Origin: Chitinophagales bacterium
GTDB lineage: Bacteria; Bacteroidota; Bacteroidia; Chitinophagales; Chitinophagaceae
Length of the DNA stretch: 64,000 nucleotides
Assembly (NCBI GenBank): GCA_021323755.1
Contig: JAJPKJ010000062.1
Span: forward strand, 1 to 64,000
Direction: 5' to 3'
Within the stretch, counting starts at the first letter, position 1. Every line of letters starts with the position of its first letter. The notes under the pieces are model-generated. The model saw nothing but the letters and a program-made list of their open reading frames with translations, did no database searches and had not been told where the DNA came from. Made by a program: the position numbers and the translations under genes. This document shows, piece after piece, positions 41,236-50,707 of this stretch.

Positions 41236-41856
41236 TTATTTTATCATCTCGACAAATTGATTTGCTTTTTGACTAAGTTGACGTAAAGACTCTTTTATTA
41301 TTTGTGCTTCAGTATTGATCAGTGAGCTTCCAACGCCAAAGGCGACTGCACCGGCTTTTTTAAATTGATCAATATTTTCAAGATTGATTCCCCCGGTCGG
41401 CATCATCCGAATATGAGAAAGAGGGCCTTGCAAATCTTTTATATATCGCGGACTGGGCGCCGGAAATACTTTTACAATATCAGCGCCTGCTTTATGAGCT
41501 TCCACAATTTCTGTAGCAGTAAATGCACCCGGAATACTTACCAGCTTTTTTTGATTCGCAAATTTTACAACATTAATATCCAGTGATGGCGAAATGATAA
41601 ATTGAGCTCCATGTTTAGCGGCAGCCTTTGCAGATTTCACATCCAGGACTGTTCCCGCGCCGATCAGCATTTTATTCTTCATTACAGAGGACAATTTGCT
41701 GATCAACTCCAAAGCATCTTCAGAGTTGAGTGTTATCTCCACAATTTTGATACCGCCTTCATGTAATGATGCCACAATAGGAAGAACATCCTTTGGTTTT
41801 ACACCACGAATAATCGCGATAATTTTATATTGCAGAATGTAATGCAGCGCTTTCAT
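41236..41856 (-). CDS. Bifunctional KHG/KDPG (or KDPGal) aldolase
   Basis: IIAIIRGVKPKDVLPI; GAGTVLDVKSAKAAAKHGAQFIISP; IPGAFTATEIVEAHKAGADIVKVFPA; MPTGGI. Confidence 0.92.
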   Translation of the reverse strand: MKALHYILQYKIIAIIRGVKPKDVLPIVASLHEGGIKIVEITLNSEDALELISKLSSVMKNKMLIGAGTVLDVKSAKAAAKHGAQFIISPSLDINVVKFANQKKLVSIPGAFTATEIVEAHKAGADIVKVFPAPSPRYIKDLQGPLSHIRMMPTGGINLENIDQFKKAGAVAFGVGSSLINTEAQIIKESLRQLSQKANQFVEMIK

Positions 41857-41880
41857 ATTGCAATTATTGTAAGTGTAAAG

Positions 41881-42444
41881 TTATGTGCCATTTTTCCAAT
41901 TCCATAGCACAATGATCCATTCGGTTTTATCTGGCGAAGTATATTTATGGATTTCCTTAAAGCCGATTCTTTTGTGCGCTTGCAGGGAACGTAAATTTGT
42001 GCTGGCAATATCTGTTATTGCAAAATCATATTTCCTGCTAAAATGATCTTTGTAGGTGGAATAACACTTATCAAAAATTCCCTTCCCGCGATAATTTTTG
42101 TCAACACAAACTTGTCCGATGACAATATAATTATATGTTGAAATCGGTCTTCCTTCAAAAACAACATTATTAAACTCATCAAACATGGGCTCTAAAACGG
42201 GAATGTCAAACTGAGATTTTTTTGTCATTGCCAATACATAAGCCACAACTTTATCACCATCTTTTGCGACAATGTGGTTTTCGATTTCATTAAGTTTCAT
42301 CAAACTCGCGTAGCTATGCTTTACCGTTACAAATCCCTGGCTGCTGATCTCATCTTTGGTCAGATTAATGGCAAGGTTGGATTTTTGCAATGATAAAATT
42401 CCAAGTAGATCTTCTTCGGTCGTTGAAGTGGTGTACATTTCCAT
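41881..42444 (-). CDS. GNAT family N-acetyltransferase
   Basis: IVIGQVCVDKNYRGKGIFDKCYSTYKDHF; ITDIASTNLRSLQAHKRIGFKEIH. Confidence 0.88.
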   Translation of the reverse strand: MEMYTTSTTEEDLLGILSLQKSNLAINLTKDEISSQGFVTVKHSYASLMKLNEIENHIVAKDGDKVVAYVLAMTKKSQFDIPVLEPMFDEFNNVVFEGRPISTYNYIVIGQVCVDKNYRGKGIFDKCYSTYKDHFSRKYDFAITDIASTNLRSLQAHKRIGFKEIHKYTSPDKTEWIIVLWNWKNGT

Positions 42445-42819
42445 AAGACGACAAAATTATACGCAAATACAATTCAAATTGATCCGTTCCGGTTTTTTTG
42501 ATCTAAATGGCAATCTCCTAAAAGAAGCGATAATATGATCAATTACTTACAGTGAAGAGTATTTAAAATAAAAAAAGGGCCAGGATAAAAATCCAGCCCC
42601 GTTTTAAAATCCAATATCCTATGAAAAACCATATTGTAAATTACAAATGCCGTTCCGGAATTATTTCCGCTTTAAAACGTCGTTTTCTCGTGAAATTTTC
42701 TCCCCGTTTGAGCCATTTTTTTTCATTTTGGGAAAAAAATTTCAAATTTTTGTATATTCGGCTAATCTTTCGCTACCCAATCAGAAAACAAGCAATCCCT
42801 TTCCATCAATCAAACCCAA

Positions 42820-43068
42820 ATGGCTGAACAAAGTATAAATACTGGTGTATCGCGAGTGCATAGGAGCGACATGGTAGCCTGTAACCTGCTCAAAAATATT
42901 GATCGCTATGAACAATTTGCCATCCTCTATTCAATGGACAGCCGGATACTAAAACGGGTTTTTAATGCAGCCGTTGCCCAGGAAGAATACGAGATTTGCC
43001 AGGTCATTAAAGAATTAATGGAAGAAAGGAAAATGATTACAGCTTCTTCAAGTAACCATTATCGTTAG
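42820..43068 (+). CDS. Hypothetical small protein
   Basis: 82 aa, ATG start, coding-like composition, divergent from the GNAT gene. Confidence 0.55.
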   Translation: MAEQSINTGVSRVHRSDMVACNLLKNIDRYEQFAILYSMDSRILKRVFNAAVAQEEYEICQVIKELMEERKMITASSSNHYR

Positions 43069-43145
43069 ATTTTAAAATCACACCATAATATTATTAAACC
43101 ATAACTGGATTTGAGTAACCCTGGAGTTCATCCAATGAGGATCCC

Positions 43146-43394
43146 ATGTTTATCTTATTGCATAATTTAATCACACCTAATTATACTGTAGATGCATTGA
43201 TAAAATTAGGTAATGATCACTCATTTTCAGCGAACAGAGTAGAATTTGAATACATGAACGGAATACTCATCAAAGAAAGGTTCTATCTGAGAGGTAACAA
43301 TTTCTCTTCGCTTACTATTGACTGCACTAAAACTAGTTTTCTAAACAATTCGGGAATAGGTTTAACACATAAGTCAGGAAAAATAGATCGCTGA
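43146..43394 (+). CDS. Hypothetical small protein
   Basis: 82 aa; hairpin plus T-rich tail 26 nt downstream of the stop supports a transcription unit. Confidence 0.4.
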   Translation: MFILLHNLITPNYTVDALIKLGNDHSFSANRVEFEYMNGILIKERFYLRGNNFSSLTIDCTKTSFLNNSGIGLTHKSGKIDR

Positions 43395-43419
43395 AAAAAC
43401 ATTTAACAAGTTAGTCTTG

Positions 43420-43444
43420 GGCATAGCTATTTTGGGACTATGCC
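43420..43444 (+). terminator. Putative terminator hairpin
   Basis: GGCATAG-11 nt-CTATGCC perfect 7-bp stem followed by AGTTTTGATTTG. Confidence 0.45.
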
Positions 43445-43575
43445 AGTTTTGATTTGCCAGCTAACGTTAATCAAACTCATTTTAATTTTGCCTGGAGGTC
43501 ATTGAAAAAAAAAGTCCCAGGCAATTTCGGGTACCTATTACCGGTAGGTAGCAGGGGCGCAGAGCATAAGACAAT

Positions 43576-44370
43576 TCATTTTTTCTCACTGGCATTTAAT
43601 TTCTTCAGCGAGCCCCCAGAAAGAATGATGGCGGAGCTGTCCTGGATCTTCAGTTGAAGGGAACCTATTTGCGCGTGACCAATATCTAGTAAGGAGTGTC
43701 CACCAACGTCTGCCCGGACATAATTGATACCGATTGATTCATCCTGGTTGGTCTGCGTCCTGGTAGTAGCAGAAAATCCAATTCGTTTTTTATCGGTATC
43801 CACCTTTGTAATGTATTCGGGGGCAATCTCAAAAACAATCTCCGATGAATCTCTCTGGTATACACTAATGCTGTCCATGATTCTGTTGATGGTCTCGACC
43901 TCAAATCTTGACTTCCCGGTTATGTTCACGCTAATGCTCTTTTGGGTGACCTTTTGCATTTCGAAATGAGTATTGTTGCAGGTCACTGACAGGAGTTCCG
44001 GCGAGAAGATACGTAAGGGGGTGGCGTTGGCGACCCAGAATTTTTCAAATAGATTTTCCGGCTTATAATCAAAGTTGATATAGAGCGTATCATTGCGCAC
44101 TTCCGCTTTTATTTCACCCTTGTGGTATTTTACCCATTCCTGCAAAAGACGGACAGAAGGATTTGCCCCCGGTTCATAATAGATATTCGTTCCGTTGCCA
44201 CCAGTAATATTGAGGTGTTTAAAAGGTTGCGCGAGAACCGTATTATATGTCCAGTAAATATCCCGTTTATCGATCGCGTCAAATTGTTTTTTTAAGATCA
44301 TGTTCGATGCAAGTAGTCCTGCAATCATCAACAGGAGCAACCCGTTCAGTATTCTTATGGTCAATTTCAT
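43576..44370 (-). CDS. Hypothetical membrane-anchored/exported protein (DUF2807 / GIN-domain-like)
   Basis: N-terminal TM, beta-rich C-terminal repeats; last gene of GntR/ABC operon. Confidence 0.6.
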   Translation of the reverse strand: MKLTIRILNGLLLLMIAGLLASNMILKKQFDAIDKRDIYWTYNTVLAQPFKHLNITGGNGTNIYYEPGANPSVRLLQEWVKYHKGEIKAEVRNDTLYINFDYKPENLFEKFWVANATPLRIFSPELLSVTCNNTHFEMQKVTQKSISVNITGKSRFEVETINRIMDSISVYQRDSSEIVFEIAPEYITKVDTDKKRIGFSATTRTQTNQDESIGINYVRADVGGHSLLDIGHAQIGSLQLKIQDSSAIILSGGSLKKLNASEKK

Positions 44371-44373
44371 ATT

Positions 44374-44748
44374 TTATTTTTTAAAGTTGTCTTTGACGAA
44401 TTGGTCGTACATCAATTTGATCTCTTTGAAATCCATCTTCAGTAAATAAATATTACGCATAAATACCGGTAATTCAATTTCGATGAATTGGGCTCTACGG
44501 AAACTAAGGATCCGCTCCAATGCATCGGTCTCAGCAAAATACCCGATCCCCCGCTTATTGGTGATGATAGCTTGGTGCTGCAATAGATCATAAGCGCGCT
44601 GCACGGTATTGGGATTCACTTCTATTTGTTCGGCCAACTCTCTTATGCTGATGATTCTTTCTTCCGCCTTCCATTTCTTCAATAGGATCTGTTCACAAAC
44701 ATATTCTGCTATCTGTATATAAATTGCGGGGTTTTCTTTGAATTCCAT
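44374..44748 (-). CDS. GntR family transcriptional regulator (YtrA type)
   Basis: IYIQIAEYVCEQILLKKWKAEERIISIRELAEQIEVNPNTVQRAYDLLQHQAII. Confidence 0.93.
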   Translation of the reverse strand: MEFKENPAIYIQIAEYVCEQILLKKWKAEERIISIRELAEQIEVNPNTVQRAYDLLQHQAIITNKRGIGYFAETDALERILSFRRAQFIEIELPVFMRNIYLLKMDFKEIKLMYDQFVKDNFKK

Positions 44749-44757
44749 TAGTGAATT

Positions 44758-45552
44758 TTAAAATTCTTTCTCCCTCAACCTGCCCAGGGGCAGGGTCCAT
44801 AATATGGTAGGTATGGCATATACGAAACTGTAATGAAAAAAACTTTCCACACCTGTTGGTAGTATGAGTGTCCCCTCCTCTTTGCCCACGGCAACCGTGA
44901 CATGATCGAAGGGTGCTGCGTCCTTCATGTGATCGAAAAGAGTGGCTGCTATCAGCCAATTCAGTCCAAACAGAAGGAATACAAGGATGCATAGGGCGAT
45001 GCTGGTCTTAATAAAAGGGATCTTGTTGAAGTACAAAGATCCTGTCAGCATAGAGCCCGCAAGGATCAAAAAAAGGCAATACACATTCCTGGCGATGAAA
45101 TCATTTAGATCATAAGGATATACACTTTCATATTGCTGCCGGTAAAAGACTGATGTGGGGTCAAGGCTGTGATGATACTGCGCGACAAAAGCGAGGTCCA
45201 TGACGTGAAAGCACAAAAGGAAAATGAGCGGGTACATAAAGCCGACCATCAGTATTCCGCAGAGCCATTTTTCGAGCCAGGATGCAGGTAGCAGTAGATA
45301 AGAGGAACCACTGGCGTTGCTGGAAAAATGAGCGAAGACGAATGAAGAGAAAAAACAGCCGCCACCGGCTAATCCCCAGACCAGGGTCAGGTTCTGGGCT
45401 GCCCCGAAGCCAAAAATTCTCTTTATCACCACATAGAGTATGAATGATAGGAGCAACGATAGCACCATGACCCCGATGGTTTGTAGCGGTCTTTCTACGA
45501 TCGCTTTTTTTACTAGCAGGGCAAATCTTTTTATATTGAATGTATTGTTCAT
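44758..45552 (-). CDS. ABC transporter permease subunit
   Basis: 6-TM hydrophobic protein in operon with ABC ATPase. Confidence 0.75.
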   Translation of the reverse strand: MNNTFNIKRFALLVKKAIVERPLQTIGVMVLSLLLSFILYVVIKRIFGFGAAQNLTLVWGLAGGGCFFSSFVFAHFSSNASGSSYLLLPASWLEKWLCGILMVGFMYPLIFLLCFHVMDLAFVAQYHHSLDPTSVFYRQQYESVYPYDLNDFIARNVYCLFLILAGSMLTGSLYFNKIPFIKTSIALCILVFLLFGLNWLIAATLFDHMKDAAPFDHVTVAVGKEEGTLILPTGVESFFHYSFVYAIPTILWTLPLGRLREKEF

Positions 45553-45554
45553 AA

Positions 45555-46397
45555 TTAGTTCTTGTTTTGAAAGATGGATCTTGCTTTTGCCGGGTTTTCC
45601 GTTACTGCGTTGAATAGGAACTCCAGATTAACCTTCGATTGCTCCCCTCCTGGGTTCCTCATGACCACCGAATAGCCCTTTAGTGCCGAATCAGCATAAA
45701 GGAGGTCATTTGGATCTGGCATTTGATCCACCACTTTAAAACTTAATCTTTTTTCAATTTCGGCAATGGAAGCCTGCAGCAATAGCTCCCCGTTGTCCAC
45801 AATGATTACATTGTCGATCAGGTTATCCAGGTCGCGGATCTGATGGGTGGAGATGAAGATCATCTTGTCCTCCGTAAAAACAGAAGCGATTAGTTTTCGG
45901 AATTTTATCTTGGAGGGGATATCCAGCCCGTTTGTCGGTTCATCGAGGAATAATATTTTAGTGTTGCAGGCAAGCGCGAAAGCAATGATGAATTTTTTCT
46001 GCTGCCCAAAGGACAGTGTATTCAATTTGCCTTTATCGCGGACATCGAGCAGGTCGAGATAATGGTAAAACTGCTCTTCGTTAAATAAGGGATAGAAAGG
46101 GGCGAATAGTTTTTTGTAACGGTTAATGGTGAGCGATGGTACATATACTTCTTCAGGGATGAAATAAATGGTTTGTAAAAAAGAAGGCATTCTTTTTCCC
46201 GGCGCGTAACCGTTGACCAGTATCTCACCCCCTTTGGGGAACAACAGTCCTGAGAACTGTTTGAGCAAGGTGGACTTGCCGGCCCCATTCTTACCAAGCA
46301 GCCCATAGATACTACCGAGAGGCAACGAGAGGTTTAGATCTTTATACAAAAGCTTTCTTTTTTTGTACCCGAAAGATAAATTTCTGACTTCTATCAT
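45555..46397 (-). CDS. ABC transporter ATP-binding protein
   Basis: GLLGKNGAGKSTLLKQFSGLL (Walker A), LSFGQQKKF, ILFLDEPTNGLD (Walker B). Confidence 0.96.
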   Translation of the reverse strand: MIEVRNLSFGYKKRKLLYKDLNLSLPLGSIYGLLGKNGAGKSTLLKQFSGLLFPKGGEILVNGYAPGKRMPSFLQTIYFIPEEVYVPSLTINRYKKLFAPFYPLFNEEQFYHYLDLLDVRDKGKLNTLSFGQQKKFIIAFALACNTKILFLDEPTNGLDIPSKIKFRKLIASVFTEDKMIFISTHQIRDLDNLIDNVIIVDNGELLLQASIAEIEKRLSFKVVDQMPDPNDLLYADSALKGYSVVMRNPGGEQSKVNLEFLFNAVTENPAKARSIFQNKN

Positions 46398-46760
46398 TAG
46401 TGTATTAGTTATGTAGTACACTGCAAGATAAAACCTTCTTTTGTTTTCTCAAATTTTATTTTTTTGCCGATTGGCAATGCCAATGAAACACCTCTCGATA
46501 TTGCTAATATTCGCATTAAGCTTCAATGTCAGAAAAAAGCAAGAATGAAGAAATTGCTTAGTCAATCCCCATCGGCTTTAAATGGTCAACGGCTCCAACC
46601 CATCTATAAAAGGTTGCCTTTTTGGCTCATATTTTTATTGCAGAGATCGACATTTAAGTTCAGCAAAAAAAACGTTCATGCATATGTCAAATTTGATTTG
46701 ATTTGTTCGCCGGATTCAGCTGAACATGTAATTCTAATTTCTAAAAAGCAGCTATATCCG

Positions 46761-49700
46761 TTAAGCTTGCGCCGCTGCAGCAGGTCCATAGGGCTGTTTG
46801 TCTATTTTGCGATACGCCCATCCGAATATTAATGGGAACACCCATAATGAAAATAGCATTGCGCATAAAATACCTCCAATTACAACTCTTGCCAAAGGTC
46901 TTGAGCTTTCAGACCCGATGCCATGTGAAAGCGCTGCCGGACAAAGACCAATCGCGGCCATCAATGCGGTCATCATTACTGGTCGTATTCTTGAGTTCAC
47001 TCCTAACTTAATGGCAGTATATAAAGACGCTTTTTGTCCTCTTATTTTTTCAATATTTTGTTTGAAAACAGTAATGAGCAAAACGCCATCCTGTATGCAA
47101 ATACCAAATAGTGCAATGAATCCAATACCGGCAGAAATACTGAAATTGGTTCCTGTAATAAATAATGCAAGCAAACCACCTACAATTGCAAAAGGAACAT
47201 TTAGAAAAACCAAAGCGGCATCTTTTAAATTTCCGAACATCACAAAAAGAAGTAAAAAGATAAGCAGCAAACTGATCGGCACAACTTGCGCAAGGCGTTT
47301 TTCAGCTCTTTTCTGATTTTCAAAATCGCCCTGCCAGGCAATAGCGTAACCTTTTTTTAGGGTTACCGCTTCGTTCACTTTTTCCTGTGCCTCTGCTATG
47401 GTGCTACCCATATCTCTTCCACGAACAGAAAATTTTAGCGCAGCATATCTCGCATTATCATCTCTGAAAATCAGGCAAGGTCCGGTTGTTTTTTTGATTG
47501 ATGCTATTTCTTTGATCGGGACCCTTGCTCCAGTATTGGTTGGCACAAGCAAATTGCCAATGTCAGCAGATGTTTTACGATACTCTTCCGGCAAACGAAC
47601 TCTTATGTCAAAGATCCTGATGCCCTCATATAATGATGAAGCGGCTTGTCCACCGATGGCCATGGCAACAACCGCATTTGCGTCTGCAGTTGCAACACCA
47701 TACAAAGCCATTTTTTGCTGATCGAGATTGACATCTAATTCCGGCTGGCCGATATTATGAATCACGCCTAGATCCTCAATACCTTTCACATGCTTCAAAA
47801 TATTATAAACAGCATTCACTTTATCCTCCATATAATCCAATGAATCGCCGAATATTTTTACGCAGATAGAGCCTTTTACACCAGATACTGCTTCTTCCAC
47901 ATTATCCATAATGGGTTGTGAAAAATTAAGATCTGTTCCGGGGATCACAGAAAGCTTTGCATTCATTTGGACTATCAATTCTTCTTTTGAAATTTTTGGA
48001 GACCAATCCGATTCCGGATATAACATCACGGAAAATTCATTATTATAAAAACCCGCAACATCGGTTCCATCATCAGGTCTGCCGGTTTGCGATACTGCAT
48101 ATTTCACCTGGGGAAATGTCATCAATATACTCCTCACCTTTTTCGATACTTCAACCGATTTCTCAAGTGAAATACTATAAGGTGTTTGCACGCGCAACCA
48201 CAGTGATCCTTCATCTAGCTCAGGTAAGAACTCACTTCCCAAAAATTTGAACGAATACAAGCCAACAGCCATGGCAATAAATGAAATAATGACAACGATC
48301 TCCTTATTTTTAAAAGCGCTCGCAAAACCATTTAACATGAAGCGCGTAAGAAAATGTACAAACGGATTATGCTTTTCGCGAACATTTTTTTTCAGTAAGA
48401 GGCTTATTAATACAGGCACAAGGGTGAGTGTAGTAATTAAAGCCCCGAGTAATGCAAAGCCAAGTGTATAAGCCAGTGGAGAAAACATTTTGCCTTCCAC
48501 TTTTTGAAATGAGAATATGGGAAGCAATCCGGTTATGATTATTAATTTGGCAAAAAAGATTGCTTTGCCCAATTGCGCCCCATTATTTTTTATTAATCCC
48601 AGTTTTGCCAATTTATTGAAACGCTCCATGCCAACATCACTGGCCTTGTGATCGAGGACAACAAACATTCCTTCCACCATGACCACAGCGCCATCAATGA
48701 TGATTCCAAAATCAACCGCACCTAAAGAAAGGAGGTTCGCAGACATGCCCATTAAATGCAGACAAATAAATGCAAATAACAAAGCCATTGGAATAATAAT
48801 GGAGACAATTAATGTTGTTCGCCAGTTGAACATGAACAAGGAAACCAATAATGTTACAAGCAAAATGCCTTCTACCAAATTATGCAAAACGGTATCGGTT
48901 GCATACTCTATAAGATCAGAACGATCATAATATGGAATGATCCTGGTGTCTTTAGGGAGAATGGAACTATTGAGCTTATCAACTTTGTTTTTTATGGCAT
49001 TGACCACTTCAGTAGGGTTTTCTCCTTTTCTCATTACGATGATCGCTTCAACAATATCTGGCTCATCCGTTACGATTCTTTTTCCCGTTGAGTCGTTAAA
49101 ACCATTTGACCTTGCTACCCAACCCAATCTTGGCAAATTGGATATTTCAACTTGTGCAACATCTTTCACCAGGACCGGCACGCCATTATTGTTTTCAACA
49201 ACTATATTTTTAATTTCATTCAGGTCATTTAATAATCCAATTCCTCGTACAACATAAGCCTGATCATTTTCAATGATCATATCTCCCCCAATATTGATAT
49301 TGGTTTTTTGAACGGCAGTGAAAACATCAAGCGGAGTAATTCCCAATGATGTTAATTTTCCGGGATCAACTTGGATCTCGTATGTTTTTGTCTTACCACC
49401 AAAACTATTGATGTCGCCAACGCCGGGAACAGATCGTAATTGTCTGTCTATCACCCAATCCTGAATCGTTTTCAATTCACGTACATCACGCAACGAGCTT
49501 TTTAAAGTATACCTGAAAATTTCACCTGTCGGTCCTGTAGGCGGTTGAACCGAAGGTTGTATGCCATTTGGCAAAACAGCATTGGGTAATAAATTCATAA
49601 CCTGCTGTCTTGCCTGGGCATCTTTTACATTGTCATCAAAAATGAGTTTGATGTACGACAAGCCAAAAATGCTGGTGGAGCGAAGACTGATTTTTTGCTG

Positions 49701-49937
49701 AACCGGATTCATGGCTATTTCTATGGGAATCGTCACAAATTTTTCGACTTCTTCGGCGCTTCTCCCCGGCCATTGAGTAACGATACTTATTTCAGTGTTG
49801 GTGACATCAGGAAAGGCTTCGATGGGCATGTCGCGGAAAGTAATAATGCCTGTTATAAGCAGAGATAGTGCGGCAAATAAGATGAAGTATTTATTTTTTA
49901 GGGAAAACCCGATGATGTTTTTCAAAAATCTGATCAT
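46761..49937 (-). CDS. CusA/CzcA family heavy-metal efflux RND transporter
   Basis: DMPIEAFPDVTNTEISIVTQWPGRSAEEVEKFVTIPIE; DFGIIIDGAVVMVEG; GSEFLPELDEGSLWLRV; 1058 aa full length. Confidence 0.93.
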   Translation of the reverse strand: MIRFLKNIIGFSLKNKYFILFAALSLLITGIITFRDMPIEAFPDVTNTEISIVTQWPGRSAEEVEKFVTIPIEIAMNPVQQKISLRSTSIFGLSYIKLIFDDNVKDAQARQQVMNLLPNAVLPNGIQPSVQPPTGPTGEIFRYTLKSSLRDVRELKTIQDWVIDRQLRSVPGVGDINSFGGKTKTYEIQVDPGKLTSLGITPLDVFTAVQKTNINIGGDMIIENDQAYVVRGIGLLNDLNEIKNIVVENNNGVPVLVKDVAQVEISNLPRLGWVARSNGFNDSTGKRIVTDEPDIVEAIIVMRKGENPTEVVNAIKNKVDKLNSSILPKDTRIIPYYDRSDLIEYATDTVLHNLVEGILLVTLLVSLFMFNWRTTLIVSIIIPMALLFAFICLHLMGMSANLLSLGAVDFGIIIDGAVVMVEGMFVVLDHKASDVGMERFNKLAKLGLIKNNGAQLGKAIFFAKLIIITGLLPIFSFQKVEGKMFSPLAYTLGFALLGALITTLTLVPVLISLLLKKNVREKHNPFVHFLTRFMLNGFASAFKNKEIVVIISFIAMAVGLYSFKFLGSEFLPELDEGSLWLRVQTPYSISLEKSVEVSKKVRSILMTFPQVKYAVSQTGRPDDGTDVAGFYNNEFSVMLYPESDWSPKISKEELIVQMNAKLSVIPGTDLNFSQPIMDNVEEAVSGVKGSICVKIFGDSLDYMEDKVNAVYNILKHVKGIEDLGVIHNIGQPELDVNLDQQKMALYGVATADANAVVAMAIGGQAASSLYEGIRIFDIRVRLPEEYRKTSADIGNLLVPTNTGARVPIKEIASIKKTTGPCLIFRDDNARYAALKFSVRGRDMGSTIAEAQEKVNEAVTLKKGYAIAWQGDFENQKRAEKRLAQVVPISLLLIFLLLFVMFGNLKDAALVFLNVPFAIVGGLLALFITGTNFSISAGIGFIALFGICIQDGVLLITVFKQNIEKIRGQKASLYTAIKLGVNSRIRPVMMTALMAAIGLCPAALSHGIGSESSRPLARVVIGGILCAMLFSLWVFPLIFGWAYRKIDKQPYGPAAAAQA

Positions 49938-50071
49938 TACAAAAATTTAAGGTTTTTGACGATTGTATTTATATGGAAAGCTTTATCCTTAAAATGGATT
50001 TTGTACCTGCGTTAATACTTAGAATTAGTTAGGTAAAATGTCCAGATAATTTTTAAGAAATACCAAACTTG

Positions 50072-50120
50072 TCGAAAATCATTTGTTCGGATTTACGATT
50101 GAATAAGAAATGATTTTTGA
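50072..50120. repeat. Imperfect inverted repeat (16-bp arms)
   Basis: TCGAAAATCATTTGTT (50072-50087) versus reverse complement of 50105-50120 TCAAAAATCATTTCTT, 14/16. Confidence 0.7.
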
Positions 50121-50186
50121 TTAAAGCATTTTCAATTGTCAGAAGAAGTGTCATGAAGAGCAAAGATATTTCGTGGAGAATTTAAT

Positions 50187-50290
50187 GGTGTTAACTGTTT
50201 GAAAAGTATTTGTTATTAAGTAAGTAAGAAAAATCCAACCAGTTTCAATTTAATTTTCGAATAACAAATTCTTTTCAAATGGTTAACATC
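50187..50290. repeat. Long imperfect inverted repeat (31-bp arms)
   Basis: GGTGTTAACTGTTTGAAAAGTATTTGTTATT (50187-50217) versus reverse complement of 50260-50290 GATGTTAACCATTTGAAAAGAATTTGTTATT, 27/31. Confidence 0.8.
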
Positions 50291-50707
50291 AAAAGATTGT
50301 TGTTAGTGTATTTTTGCTGCCCTCCTTATACTGGCACAAAGAAAAATTTCTTGAAAAGAAAAATATTGTTGACAGCATTGGCATATTTTATAGCAGGATT
50401 CTTAGTTGCTTATTTATTGATCTTTATCATCAATCATTGGTAATGATGAGATCTATTTTTCGGGTATACATAATTGTTAGTATTGATTTGCATATTCCAA
50501 GCGCCGGTTTACTTTGACCATATCTCACCTGTTTTCGCTGATCAATGTTGGCGGCAATAATTTGACAACCTGAAAGCATGGTAAATCAATTTGTCTACCC
50601 GTTCTATGAAATCATTTTGGTGTCCGCGTAACATTCGACGCTGGCTTTTTATTTTCTGGATAATGTGCCGTAAATGTTGATCAATGGTCATCAAGTTGAA
50701 AGATTTT

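Noticed and set aside
46464-46832. 122-aa + strand ORF between ABC ATPase and czcA
   Set aside because: Overlaps the czcA 3' end on the opposite strand and shows no recognisable domain; evidence too weak to call.
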